From: Desulfosporosinus sp. UBA5188
GTDB lineage: Bacteria > Bacillota > Desulfitobacteriia > Desulfitobacteriales > Desulfitobacteriaceae
Direction: 5' to 3'
DNA: 11,729 bases
Assembly: GCA_002413075.1 (NCBI GenBank)
Contig: DHWG01000170.1
Location: forward strand, 4,644 to 16,372
The translations under genes were made by a program, and so were the position numbers. Within the stretch, counting starts at the first letter, position 1; every line of letters begins with the position of its first letter. Positions 1 to 8,317 of this stretch are shown in pieces. Under the pieces are notes generated by a model. That model was given only the letters and a program-made list of their open reading frames with translations. It had not been told where the DNA came from and ran no database searches.

Positions 1-658
1 TCCCCTCTCTACTGAGGAGTACCGACGTTTAGGCGAGGCAGGCATTGATTCTGTGACGCTCTTTCAAGAAACCTATGATGAAATCATCTATGCTTTGGTA
101 CACCCCGCCGGACCAAAGCGGGATTATCATAACCGTTTAGAGGCACCAGACCGAGCGTGTGAGGCGGGAATCTCTTCCGTAAATATTGGAGCGCTCTTGG
201 GTCTCTCCGACTGGAGGCGGGATGCTTTTTACTCTGCGCTCCATGCTGATTACTTACAGAGAACGTATCCTGGGGTCGAAGTATCGATCTCAGTGCCACG
301 CCTCAGACCCTATGCCGGCAGTTTTAAGTCCTCCGCTGCTCCCGTCACGGATGAAGCTTTAGTTCAAATTATTTTGGCGTATCGACTGTTTCTACCTCGG
401 GCTGGTATTACCTTGTCGACTCGGGAAAGTCCGCAAATGCGGGAAAATTTGCTTCCCCTCGGAATTACTCGAGTGTCAGCCGGGTCGCTGACTTCTGTTG
501 GTGGTTATAGTGAGACAGACAACGTCGGTAGCGCCCAATTTGAAATTGCCGACGAACGATCTGTTCCCGAAGTGGTACAGATGATCCGAGCCAAAGGTTA
601 TCTGCCCGCTTTTTGTGACTGGGTGAATATGCGGGAAAAGAATGCCGTGGGACTATGA
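1..658 (+). CDS. thiH: 2-iminoacetate synthase ThiH, C-terminal part (5' end outside window)
   Basis: ThiH is a radical-SAM enzyme that cleaves tyrosine to dehydroglycine (2-iminoacetate) for the thiazole ring of thiamine. The frame is open from base 2, so a GTG at 53 is internal and not the start. About 218 residues are visible. They include the LFQETYDE stretch just after base 53, HPAGPKRDYHNRLEAPDRA, and a DWRRDAFYSALHADYLQR segment, all typical of the second half of ThiH. The radical-SAM CxxxCxxC motif must lie upstream of the window. The C-terminus ends in FCDWVNM..., resembling the E. coli-type ThiH tail (KDW). It lacks the CTACYR-type C-terminal cluster motif of HydG-like relatives, so I call ThiH and not HydG. 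The stop codon overlaps the thiF start (ATGA), implying translational coupling in a thi operon whose earlier genes (probably thiS and thiG) lie outside. Confidence 0.93.
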   Translation, partial: PLSTEEYRRLGEAGIDSVTLFQETYDEIIYALVHPAGPKRDYHNRLEAPDRACEAGISSVNIGALLGLSDWRRDAFYSALHADYLQRTYPGVEVSISVPRLRPYAGSFKSSAAPVTDEALVQIILAYRLFLPRAGITLSTRESPQMRENLLPLGITRVSAGSLTSVGGYSETDNVGSAQFEIADERSVPEVVQMIRAKGYLPAFCDWVNMREKNAVGL

Positions 659-1278
659 ATCATCTCATAGCAGGACTGTCAGAAACGTTGAAGCCAGAGC
701 AATTAGACACGGTCCAACTGACGCCCGTAGGGATCGCCGGTTTAGGTGGCTTAGGCTCTAATGTGGCTTGTCACTTGGTACGCAGTGGCTTCTCACACCT
801 GATCTTGGCGGATTTTGACCGCGTTGAAGCCAGCAATCTTAATCGTCAAATCTATTTCCCCGATCAATTAGGGCTCTTAAAAACTGAGGCTCTAGCTGAG
901 AACCTCTTAAGGATCAACCCGGACCTAACCCTAGAATTATGGCCAATTCACGTGACCTCTACCAATGTGTTGGCGATTTTTGGTCAGTGTCCGGTGTGGG
1001 TAGAATGTTTTGACCAAACCGCCTCTAAGCAAATGCTGGTCGAAGAGGGTCTGACGAGTGGAAAGAAAGTCATCGGCGCGTCTGGTCTGGCTGGTTGGAG
1101 CGACACGGACACGATTCATACCCGGCACTGGGCCTCTGGTTTATCAATCGTCGGTGATTTTTGTACGGCTGTGACAGAAGATCGGCCACCACTCTCTCCC
1201 CGTGTCGGAGTCGTGGCCGCTAAACAGGCAAACTTAGTCTTGGCTTGGGTACTTAGCGAGGGAGGTAATCAATCATGA
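655..1278 (+). CDS. thiF: ThiS adenylyltransferase ThiF (short, anaerobe-type)
   Basis: This E1-like enzyme adenylates the C-terminus of the sulfur carrier ThiS so that sulfur can be loaded for thiazole synthesis. The 207-residue protein has the nucleotide-binding loop GLGGLGSN at 29-36 and the acidic/arginine motif DFDRVEASNLNRQ at 53-65. A lysine follows at 76 and the conserved FD, with Asp120, lies further on. The zinc CxxC pairs of the longer MoeB/ThiF proteins are absent. That fits the short ThiF family common in anaerobic Firmicutes and is not a truncation, since the start and stop are coupled to both neighbours by ATGA overlaps. No strong ribosome site precedes 655, so translation probably depends on thiH. 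An activating enzyme for another ubiquitin-like carrier is possible in isolation, but the position between thiH and thiE makes ThiF the clear choice. Confidence 0.93.
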   Translation: MNHLIAGLSETLKPEQLDTVQLTPVGIAGLGGLGSNVACHLVRSGFSHLILADFDRVEASNLNRQIYFPDQLGLLKTEALAENLLRINPDLTLELWPIHVTSTNVLAIFGQCPVWVECFDQTASKQMLVEEGLTSGKKVIGASGLAGWSDTDTIHTRHWASGLSIVGDFCTAVTEDRPPLSPRVGVVAAKQANLVLAWVLSEGGNQS

Positions 1279-1922
1279 ATGGAATTTCCAACAAGCGCAT
1301 CCTTCCTGCTGGCCTCTATGCCCTCACCTCCGAACTCCACTCCCAAGGCCGCAGCAATATTGAGGTAGCCCGTGAGATTTTAGCCTGCGGCGTAACCATC
1401 CTTCAGTACCGGGAGAAGTCCAAGAAGATTCGGCAAATGTATGAGGAGTGCCAAGTGTTACGTACTATGACCCAACAATACGGCGCCTTGTTCATCATCA
1501 ACGACCATTTAGATTTGGCGCTAGCCGTAGGTGCCGATGGCGTGCATATCGGACAGGACGATTTGCCACTGTCAAAAGTGCGAGAGATCGTCGGCCCAAA
1601 TCTCCTGATCGGTGTATCGACCCATTCACCAGATCAAGCCAAGGCTGCCGTGAGTGGGGGCGCAGATTACATCGGAGTAGGACCGTTGTTTGCCACCAAG
1701 ACCAAAATCGATGTCTGTCAACCGGTGGGACTGGACTATTTAGAGTACATCGTCAAGAATCTGACGATCCCCTTTGTAGCGATCGGCGGAATCAAGGAAA
1801 ACAATCTAGCCGAAGTGATCAAGGCAGGGGCCCGAACCGTGGCCTTAGTCACAGAGATTGTGGGTGATCCGGACATTGCGGGCAAGATTAAACGTTTACA
1901 ACGGATTATGGAGACACATTAA
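1275..1922 (+). CDS. thiE: Thiamine-phosphate synthase ThiE
   Basis: ThiE joins the pyrimidine (HMP-PP) to the thiazole phosphate to form thiamine phosphate in the cytoplasm. The 215-residue protein is full length for the family. It shows the TIM-barrel signatures in order: QYREK at 44-48 (pyrophosphate/pyrimidine site), IND at 75-77, GADGVHIGQDDLP at 86-98, GVSTHSP around 113-119, ADYIGVGPLF around 130-139 followed by TKTK, and AIGGI at 169-173 (phosphate grip). The second residue of the QYREK motif is Tyr where Leu is common. The TenI-like regulator family is a related alternative, but TenI usually loses some of these residues and all the main ones are kept here. The ATG at 1275 is preceded by GGAGG at 1261-1265, nine bases away. 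It overlaps the thiF stop. Confidence 0.95.
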   Translation: MNGISNKRILPAGLYALTSELHSQGRSNIEVAREILACGVTILQYREKSKKIRQMYEECQVLRTMTQQYGALFIINDHLDLALAVGADGVHIGQDDLPLSKVREIVGPNLLIGVSTHSPDQAKAAVSGGADYIGVGPLFATKTKIDVCQPVGLDYLEYIVKNLTIPFVAIGGIKENNLAEVIKAGARTVALVTEIVGDPDIAGKIKRLQRIMETH

Positions 1923-1954
1923 TCAATAGGTTTTATAGAAAGGTTTGTGATTTA

Positions 1955-3241
1955 ATGAGTACACAAATGGAACAGGCTCGAAATGGAATCGTCACAGCGG
2001 CCATGCAAACGGTCGCTGGCAAGGAGGGCCTTACCGCCGAAGAAATAAGGCGCCGTGTGGCAGCAGGCACCATCGTCATCCCCGCTAATCATAACCACAC
2101 CGCTTTGAGCCCCGAGGGCGTTGGGCTTGGACTTAAGACGAAAATTAATGTCAATTTAGGTATCTCCCCGGAATGTGCCAATCTCGACAGCGAACTGGCC
2201 AAAGTACAAATGGCTCTAGACATGAAAGCGGAAGCAATTATGGATCTAAGTAACTACGGTAAAACCGTCGAATTTCGCCACCGGCTCATTGAAATGTCCC
2301 CAGCTATGATCGGTACAGTCCCTATGTATGATGCCCTTGGCTATTTAGACAAGAAATTAGAAGACATTACACCCCAAGAGTTTTTAGCCGTGGTAAAACA
2401 GCACGCCCAAGACGGTGTCGATTTTGTGACCATTCACGCCGGCATCAACAGAGAAACGGCTCAGCATTTCCAGAAAACCTCCCGAGTGACCAACATCGTC
2501 TCCAGGGGCGGTTCTTTACTGTATGCCTGGATGGAGTTGACGGGTAAGGAAAACCCTTTTTACGAGTATTTTGAGGACCTCCTAGATATCTGCGTTGAAT
2601 ACGACGTAACCTTAAGCCTTGGGGATGCCTGCCGACCGGGAAGCATCGCCGATGCCACGGACGGAGCCCAAATCTCCGAATTGATTGTGCTGGGAGAATT
2701 GACCCAAAGGGCTTGGAAGCGTAATGTTCAAGTCATGATTGAAGGACCTGGTCACGTTCCACTCAACGAAGTTGTGGCGAATGTTCAGTTGGCGAAAAAG
2801 CTTTGCCATGGAGCGCCCTTCTACATTTTGGGACCGCTAGTGACTGACGTTGCTCCCGGTTACGACCACATCACGAGTGCCATCGGGGGAGCCTTAGCCG
2901 CCTCGGCAGGCGCTGATTTTCTCTGCTATGTGACGCCAGCCGAACACCTTCGATTGCCCACTTTGGACGACGTGCGCGAAGGAATCATTGCCGTTAAGAT
3001 CGCTGCTCATACCGCAGATATCGCCAAAGGAATACCCGGAGCGGCCGAATGGGACCGGAAGATGAGTCAGGCCAGACAAGCATTGGATTGGGAGAAAATG
3101 TTTGGACTTGCCTTGGATCGTGAAAAACCGGAACGTTATCGTAAAGAATCCGCCCCTGAGCATCAAGACAGCTGCACCATGTGCGGAGAAATGTGTTCGA
3201 TGCGTCTTATGAACCGTATTATGGACAAACAAGTTTTATAG
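1955..3241 (+). CDS. thiC: Phosphomethylpyrimidine synthase ThiC
   Basis: ThiC is a non-canonical radical-SAM enzyme that rearranges aminoimidazole ribotide (AIR, from purine synthesis) into HMP phosphate, the pyrimidine half of thiamine. The protein has 428 residues, the short bacterial/archaeal form without the long N-terminal extension of E. coli or Bacillus ThiC. Visible family blocks include VIPANHNHT near the N-terminus, KTKINVNLGIS, MDLSNYGKT, FVTIHAGI, SRGGSL, SLGDACRPGS, MIEGPGHVPLNE and ILGPLVTDVAPGYDHITSAIGG. The C-terminal cluster motif is CTMCGEMC, with cysteines at 407, 410 and 414. This gives CX2CX3C where the textbook form is CX2CX4C. The gene starts 32 bases after thiE with a modest GAAAGG at 1938-1943, so it is very likely the last gene of the same transcript. 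No riboswitch fits in the gap. Confidence 0.96.
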   Translation: MSTQMEQARNGIVTAAMQTVAGKEGLTAEEIRRRVAAGTIVIPANHNHTALSPEGVGLGLKTKINVNLGISPECANLDSELAKVQMALDMKAEAIMDLSNYGKTVEFRHRLIEMSPAMIGTVPMYDALGYLDKKLEDITPQEFLAVVKQHAQDGVDFVTIHAGINRETAQHFQKTSRVTNIVSRGGSLLYAWMELTGKENPFYEYFEDLLDICVEYDVTLSLGDACRPGSIADATDGAQISELIVLGELTQRAWKRNVQVMIEGPGHVPLNEVVANVQLAKKLCHGAPFYILGPLVTDVAPGYDHITSAIGGALAASAGADFLCYVTPAEHLRLPTLDDVREGIIAVKIAAHTADIAKGIPGAAEWDRKMSQARQALDWEKMFGLALDREKPERYRKESAPEHQDSCTMCGEMCSMRLMNRIMDKQVL

Positions 3242-3262
3242 AACTTCACGGTACTGAGACAG

Positions 3263-3300
3263 AAAAATGGACCTTCAGATGATTGAAGGCCCATTTTTTT
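3263..3300. terminator. Bidirectional rho-independent terminator between thiC and fdhA
   Basis: Arms at 3263-3277 and 3284-3298 pair over 15 positions with one A/C mismatch, around a 6-base loop (GATGAT). The + strand hairpin runs into a T tract ending at 3300. The other strand ends in TTTTTC, so the same hairpin can stop both the rightward thi operon (thiC stop at 3241) and the leftward fdh operon (stop at 3315). Confidence 0.9.
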
Positions 3301-3314
3301 CATGAAACTTTGGA

Positions 3315-5996
3315 TTAACTAAGTTTTGAGAGCTGCACGCCACAAACTTTATACTCATACGTCTTAGTGACTTTATCAAAAGCCCCATTGGTCAAAACGT
3401 TGGTCGGCGTCTCCGTATAGTGAAAGGTCATATAGATCAACCCGAGGGGTACACGTGGGGTGATTCTAATCTTTGTCTCTACCTCGCCCCTGCGAGAGGT
3501 TACTTTAATCCGTTCACCCTCTTCGAAGCCGAGTCGTTTGGCATCCAAGGGATTAACCTCTGCCAACTCTTCTGGAGCATAGGTCTCAAGGGCTTCTGAA
3601 TGTTGGGTGAACACGTTATAATGCGAGAGTTTACGCCCAGTACTGAGCAAGAAAGGGTACATCTCATCGGGTAATTCATCGGGTATCTGATTATCTATGG
3701 CCACAAAGAGCCCTTTACCTCGGTTGAAATTTCCTTCATGTAAGAACTTGGTTCCAGGATGTTCGGCATTGGGTACTGGCCATTGCAAGCCTTGAGTCCC
3801 CAGACGAGCATGGGTGATTCCTGCATATTGTGGGGTAAGTTTCGCCACTTCCTGCATGATTTCTTCTGGAGATTGATACTCGAAGGGATAACCCATCGCA
3901 GTCGCCAGTTCGCAGAGGATCTGCCAGTCTGCCTTAGCGTTTCCAATCGGTTCGATGGCCTTATTGACCATTTGCACCCTACGCTCAGTATTGGAGAACG
4001 TGCCGGTCTTCTCAGCAAAACTAGCGCCTGGGAACACGACATCCGCCAGCTTGGCCGTTTCAGATAAAAAGATGTCTTGTACTACGAGGAAATCTAAGGC
4101 CTTTAACCCTTTGCGCACGTGATTGGCATCCGCATCGGTCATGACCGGATCCTCGCCCAGAACATACAACGCTCTTAAATCTTTACTATGCGCTGCTTCA
4201 AACATATCCGGAATCATAAAGCCGGGAGTAGGGTCTAGCGGGACACCCCAGGCGGCTTCGAATTTCGCTTGCGCTTCTGCATTCGCAACCTTTTGGTACC
4301 CTGGATAGACTTCCGGCAACGCTCCCATGTCACAAGCGCCTTGGACATTATTTTGCCCACGCAAGGGGTTCACTCCGGAACACTCTTTACCTAAATTCCC
4401 GGTGAGCAGAGCAAGATTAGCTAAGCTCATCACGTTATCCGTGCCATAGACGTGTTCCGTGATCCCTAAAGTATAAAAGATCTGGGCACTCTCAGCAGTC
4501 GCATAGATTCTAGCGGCCTCTTCAAGTTGCTCTACGGGGACTCCTGTGATTTTACTGACCACATCTGGGGTATATTTTTGAAGGTTCTCTCGTAGTTTCT
4601 CAAAATCCTCGGTACGTTCTTCAATAAACGCGCGATCTTCCCAGCCATTCGCCAGAATAATGTTCATGATCCCGTTGATCAGCGCAATATCCGTTCCAGG
4701 TCTAAGCCTCATCCAAAGATCTGAGCACTCAGCCAGTTCGATGCTGCGAGGATCAGCAACAATAAGCTTCGCCCCATTGGCTAAAGCTTGCATCATCTTG
4801 GTCCCAATGATTGGGTGGGCTTCGGTGGCGTTACAACCTATTACAAACATAACCTTAGAATTAGGAATTTCATTGATGGAGTTCGTCATTGCACCTGATC
4901 CAAATGAAGCGGCCAGACCGGCCACTGTGGGAGCGTGTCAGGTCCTTGCGCAGTGATCGACATTATTGGTTCCGATCACCGCGCGCATAAATTTTTGCAT
5001 CAAATAATTTTCTTCGTTGGTACAATGAGCCGAACTTAATGCCGCGATGGCATTCGGACCACTTTCCTTTTTGATTTGGCCAAATTTCGCAGCCACCAAA
5101 GCGATCGCCTCGTCCCATTCCGCGGGGACTAAGACACCGTCTTTTCTAATCAAAGGCGTTGTCAAACGCGTGGGACTATAAATCATGTCCATCCCAAATC
5201 GTCCTTTGACGCAAAGTGCCTTACCATTAACCGGGGAATCTGGGTTAGAAGTCACTCCAATGACTTTTCCATCTTTAACGTTTAAGTCAAAGTTACAGCC
5301 GGTCCCACAAAAAGGACAGGTGGTTTGAACTTTTGACACTTCCCAAGAACGTCCCATGCCGACCATCTTCTTTTCAGTGAGGGCTCCGACCGGACAGACG
5401 GAGACACATGAACCACAGAAAACACAATCAGACTCGTTATACGGAAGATTAAACGCCGGACCCACTTGGGTATCAAAACCACGGAAGGAAAAATCCAGAA
5501 TGCTTCTTCCCTGAATTTCAGTACAAGCCTTAATACATTTTCCACAAGAGATACATTTATTGGGATCTCTCAAAATGAAAGGGTTTCCGCTATCGATAGG
5601 AAGGTCGCGTTTTTCGCCCTTATAAATTTCTCCAGTGGCACCATATTCATAAGCATACTCAGCCAAAGAACAATTCCCCATCTTCTGACAGGTCATGCAA
5701 TCAAGCGGATGATTTGCCACCAACAGTTCCAGAATGACTTTGCGTGCTGCTCGGACTTTGGTGTTTTGAGTTTGCACCACCATACCCTGCGCTACTTGAG
5801 TGACGCAAGACGGAGGTAAATTGCGCATGCCTTCAATTTCAACAACGCACAAACGGCATGCGCCCGATGGGGTAAGCTCTTTATCCTGGCACAAGGTTGG
5901 AATCTGGATATCATTCATCCGACAGGCTTCAAGGACCGTTGTTCCCTTGGGGACTCTGACTTCGCACCCATCAATGGTTAAGTTATACCACTCCAT
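3315..5996 (-). CDS. fdhA: Selenocysteine formate dehydrogenase alpha subunit (FdhA/FdhF type, TGA at 4940-4938 read as Sec)
   Basis: Catalytic subunit that interconverts formate and CO2 at a Mo or W bis-pyranopterin centre. Read through the TGA, the frame gives 893 residues. I chose ATG at 5996 because AAGGAG (6010-6005) lies eight bases upstream, whereas a GTG at 6005 overlaps that ribosome site. Order from the N-terminus: [2Fe-2S] plant-type/NuoG-like domain (C36, C47, C50, C64); NuoG-like His/Cys cluster (H96, C100, C103, C109); two [4Fe-4S] ferredoxin motifs (C148-C158, C191-C201); catalytic-domain cluster (C227, C230, C234, C262) with K264; Sec353-His354; and RGQNNVQGACDMG with R546. 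Sec-to-Arg spacing is 193, the same as U140/R333 of E. coli FdhF as I recall it. A molydopterin-dinucleotide-binding C-terminal domain ends the protein. Last gene of the operon, 20 bases after the NuoF-like gene. No Tat signal, so cytoplasmic. Automatic callers will split it into 355- and 536-residue pieces. Confidence 0.95.
4908..4926 (-). promoter_or_regulatory. Bacterial SECIS hairpin in fdhA mRNA
   Basis: Eleven bases after the TGA the transcript can form a 7-bp stem (4926-4920 with 4914-4908, one U-G pair) closed by the 5-base loop GGUCU. The loop GGU begins 18 bases after the TGA, which matches my recollection of the E. coli fdhF SECIS (loop ...GGUCU). SelB binds such a hairpin to deliver Sec-tRNA. 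The stem lies inside the coding sequence, over the codons for T-V-A-G-L-A-A. Confidence 0.85.
4938..4940 (-). other. In-frame TGA selenocysteine codon of fdhA
   Basis: The - strand reads ...V-D-H-C-A-R-T-[TGA]-H-A-P-T-V-A-G-L-A. The frame is the same on both sides. The residue before His in this motif is the known Sec/Cys ligand of the Mo/W in formate dehydrogenases. The TGA therefore encodes selenocysteine and is not a disabling mutation. This requires SelA, SelB, SelC and SelD, which are encoded elsewhere. Confidence 0.95.
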
Positions 5997-6016
5997 GTGT
6001 TTCACTCCTTTCGATA

Positions 6017-7807
6017 TTATGCCCGAGTAATTGCATCAAATTTACATTTTTCAATGCAGGTTCCACATTTGATGCAATCCTCTTCCTTAATCACATACGG
6101 TTTTTTCTTCTCTCCAGTGATACAAGTCGCCGGACAATTTTTAGCACACATTCCGCAACCTTTGCATTTTTCAGCATCGATTGTATAACTAAGCAGCGCG
6201 CTACAAGCATGCGCGGGACATTTATGATCGAAAATATGGGCCTCAAACTCATGCCTAAAGTATTTTAGCGTTGCGAGTATGGGGCTGGGTGCGAACTGAC
6301 CTAAGCCACAAAGGGACGTCGCTTTAATGGTCAAAGCGAGATTCTCTAGAGTGTCCAGATCCTCCGCTTTCCCTTTTCCCTTGGTGATTCTATCCAGAAT
6401 TTCGTACATTCGTTTAGTGCCTTCACGGCAGGGGGTGCATTTCCCGCAAGATTCTTTCGTTGAGAAATTCAAGAAGAAACGGGCTATATCCACCATACAA
6501 GTGGTTTCATCCATGATCACGAGTCCACCCGAGCCTACCATCGCCCCTGCTTTCGTTAAGGTGTCATAATCCACTTCGAGATCAAGCATAGACTCTGGCA
6601 GACAGCCACCTGAGGGACCCCCAATTTGTACCGCTTTAAAGGCTTTACCGTTCTGAATTCCGTCGCCGATATCAAAGATGATCTCTCGGAGGGTTGTCCC
6701 CATCGGTACCTCTACGAGACCCGTATTGTTGACTTTTCCGGTCAGGGCAAAAATTTTAGTCCCTTTGCTTTTTTCCGTGCCGAATTGGGCGTACCACTCT
6801 GCCCCGTTTCGTAAAATATGAGGAATATTGGACCAAGTTTCCACGTTATTGATATTAGTTGGTTTTCCCCATAAGCCACTTACGGCTGGGAAGGGTGGAC
6901 GAACCCGAGGCATGCCACGTTTACCTTCAATAGAAGCCATCAAAGCTGTCTCTTCTCCACAGACAAAGGCTCCTGCGCCAGCAAAAACCCGCAGTTTAAA
7001 ATTAAAACCGGAGTTTAAGATATTATTTCCTAAGTAACCAGCTTCCTCGGCTTGCCGAATCGCAATTTCCAAGTGCTTGATGGCCAAGGGATATTCGGCT
7101 CGGCAATATACATAGCCTTCATCGACACCCATCGCATAGGCTCCGATCAGCATTCCCTCGATCACGGAATGCGGATCGCCCTCAAGTACGCTACGGTCCA
7201 TAAAAGCCCCTGGGTCCCCTTCATCTGCATTACAGATGATGTATTTCTTGTCACTTGGCGTTTGACGGCAAAATCCCCACTTGAGCCCGGTTGGAAAACC
7301 TGCGCCGCCACGACCGCGCAGCCCAGATTTTTTCACTTCTTCTAGGACTTCCTCCGGTGACATTTCTTTAAGGACTTTCTGTAAGCCTGCGTATCCGTCC
7401 CGTGCCGTGTATTCTTCAATCTTCTGGGGATCAATGACGCCGCAATTTTTCAGGACAATCCGATGTTGCTTCGCAAAAAACCGAATTTCCGAGAGCGTAC
7501 TCACTGGTTTCTGAGTGACTTGATCAACCAGAAGAAGGCGTTCAACCCGTTCGCCTTTCATGATATCTGTCGCTACAATTTCAGCAACATCTTCCGGTGT
7601 CACTGAGGTATATAATATATCCTCAGGTTCAATCACCAATGTCGGACCCTTTTCACAAAACCCTTGACAACCAGTACCCACAATGCTGACGGTTTCTTCA
7701 AGTCCTTGCTTTTTTAGCTCTACTTTCAAGGCATCAATTAATTTATGGGCTCCCGATGACGCGCAACCCGTCCCAGCACAAACTAAAATCCGTTTGTTCT
7801 CTGCCAT
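6017..7807 (-). CDS. nuoF: NuoF-like NAD(P)H/FMN subunit of the formate dehydrogenase (HydB-type architecture)
   Basis: Flavoprotein subunit that exchanges electrons between NAD(P)(H) and the iron-sulfur chain of the FDH complex. It has 596 residues, longer than complex I NuoF because of two extra ends. Residues 1-85 are a thioredoxin-like [2Fe-2S] domain (C10, C15, C47, C51). The core holds the NADH/FMN loops GRGGAGFPTGLKW (165-177), ADEGDPGAFMDR (194-205) and GAGAFVCGEETALM (277-290), then the [4Fe-4S] site C454, C457, C460, C500. The C-terminus adds two ferredoxin motifs (C548-C558, C578-C588) and a KCPAHAC element at 529-535. This layout is that of HydB/HndC-type subunits of soluble NAD(P)-linked and electron-bifurcating enzymes. 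ATG at 7807 follows a GGGGG-rich ribosome site, and the gene lies 12 bases after the NuoE-like stop. The symbol reflects homology only; no complex I membrane genes are present. Confidence 0.93.
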   Translation of the reverse strand: MAENKRILVCAGTGCASSGAHKLIDALKVELKKQGLEETVSIVGTGCQGFCEKGPTLVIEPEDILYTSVTPEDVAEIVATDIMKGERVERLLLVDQVTQKPVSTLSEIRFFAKQHRIVLKNCGVIDPQKIEEYTARDGYAGLQKVLKEMSPEEVLEEVKKSGLRGRGGAGFPTGLKWGFCRQTPSDKKYIICNADEGDPGAFMDRSVLEGDPHSVIEGMLIGAYAMGVDEGYVYCRAEYPLAIKHLEIAIRQAEEAGYLGNNILNSGFNFKLRVFAGAGAFVCGEETALMASIEGKRGMPRVRPPFPAVSGLWGKPTNINNVETWSNIPHILRNGAEWYAQFGTEKSKGTKIFALTGKVNNTGLVEVPMGTTLREIIFDIGDGIQNGKAFKAVQIGGPSGGCLPESMLDLEVDYDTLTKAGAMVGSGGLVIMDETTCMVDIARFFLNFSTKESCGKCTPCREGTKRMYEILDRITKGKGKAEDLDTLENLALTIKATSLCGLGQFAPSPILATLKYFRHEFEAHIFDHKCPAHACSALLSYTIDAEKCKGCGMCAKNCPATCITGEKKKPYVIKEEDCIKCGTCIEKCKFDAITRA

Positions 7808-7819
7808 CCCTTTATCCCC

Positions 7820-8302
7820 CTACTCGTATTTAGCTAATATTCCTGCAATACTCTCTGGCAACAGTCTCCCATGAACCTCATTGTTAATTGATATCACGGG
7901 AGCAAGTCCACAGGCTCCAATGCAGGCTACGACTTCCAAGGTATAGCGCCGATCTTCTGTCGTTGCCCCATCCTTAATCTTTAAGACCTTCTCAATCGTT
8001 TCCAGGACCTTGGCGCCTCCTCGAACATGGCAAGCTGTGCCCAAACAAACGTTGATGACATTTCTTCCTGCGGGCGTTAAGCGAAACTGTGCATAAAATG
8101 TAACGACTCCATAAATCCTCGCTAGCGGTATACGCGTCGCTTTACTAATGTGTTTAAGGACATCCGTTGGCAAATACCCATAAACCTCTTGGGCATGTTG
8201 CAAAATTGGGATCAACGGACCATTTTCATGTTTGTATTTGTTAATAATCTCATCCAACTTTATTTGCTTAGGGTCCACTAACTCTTCACACGCGGTGCAC
8301 AA
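7820..8302 (-). CDS. nuoE: NuoE-like [2Fe-2S] subunit of the formate dehydrogenase (HydC type), TTG start
   Basis: Small thioredoxin-fold [2Fe-2S] protein that partners the NuoF-like subunit. It has 160 residues, normal for NuoE/HydC. An N-terminal helical part (IPILQHAQEVYGYLP, then IYGVVTFYAQFRL) is followed by the four cluster cysteines C86, C91, C127 and C131 in CLGTAC and CIGAC. The start is TTG at 8302, supported by AGAGGGGG at 8317-8310, seven bases upstream, and no ATG fits better. Two extra cysteines, C2 and C5, lie at the very N-terminus (MCTACEE). They are unusual, and I assign them no role. The ribosome site overlaps the stop of the upstream cyclo-ligase gene, so translation of the two genes is probably coupled. 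Confidence 0.93.
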   Translation of the reverse strand: MCTACEELVDPKQIKLDEIINKYKHENGPLIPILQHAQEVYGYLPTDVLKHISKATRIPLARIYGVVTFYAQFRLTPAGRNVINVCLGTACHVRGGAKVLETIEKVLKIKDGATTEDRRYTLEVVACIGACGLAPVISINNEVHGRLLPESIAGILAKYE

Positions 8303-8309
8303 ATAAATT

Positions 8310-8317
8310 CCCCCTCT
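8310..8317 (-). promoter_or_regulatory. Ribosome binding site that fixes the TTG start of the NuoE-like gene
   Basis: AGAGGGGG on the - strand, seven bases before TTG at 8302. It overlaps the TAG stop (8318-8316) of the 5-formyltetrahydrofolate cyclo-ligase gene, which suggests stop-start coupling. Confidence 0.7.

Noticed and set aside
1923..1954. A TPP riboswitch in front of thiC
   Set aside because: Only 32 bases separate thiE and thiC, far too short for the aptamer. Any riboswitch must lie upstream of the operon, outside the window.
4925..5996. Reading fdhA as two separate genes or as a nonsense-mutated pseudogene
   Set aside because: The only stop is at the selenocysteine position, frames match on both sides, a SECIS-like hairpin follows, and the supposed second start (GTG at 4925) has no ribosome site.
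5997..6005. GTG at 6005 as the fdhA start (three residues longer)
   Set aside because: It overlaps the AAGGAG ribosome site, which is ideally spaced for the ATG at 5996.
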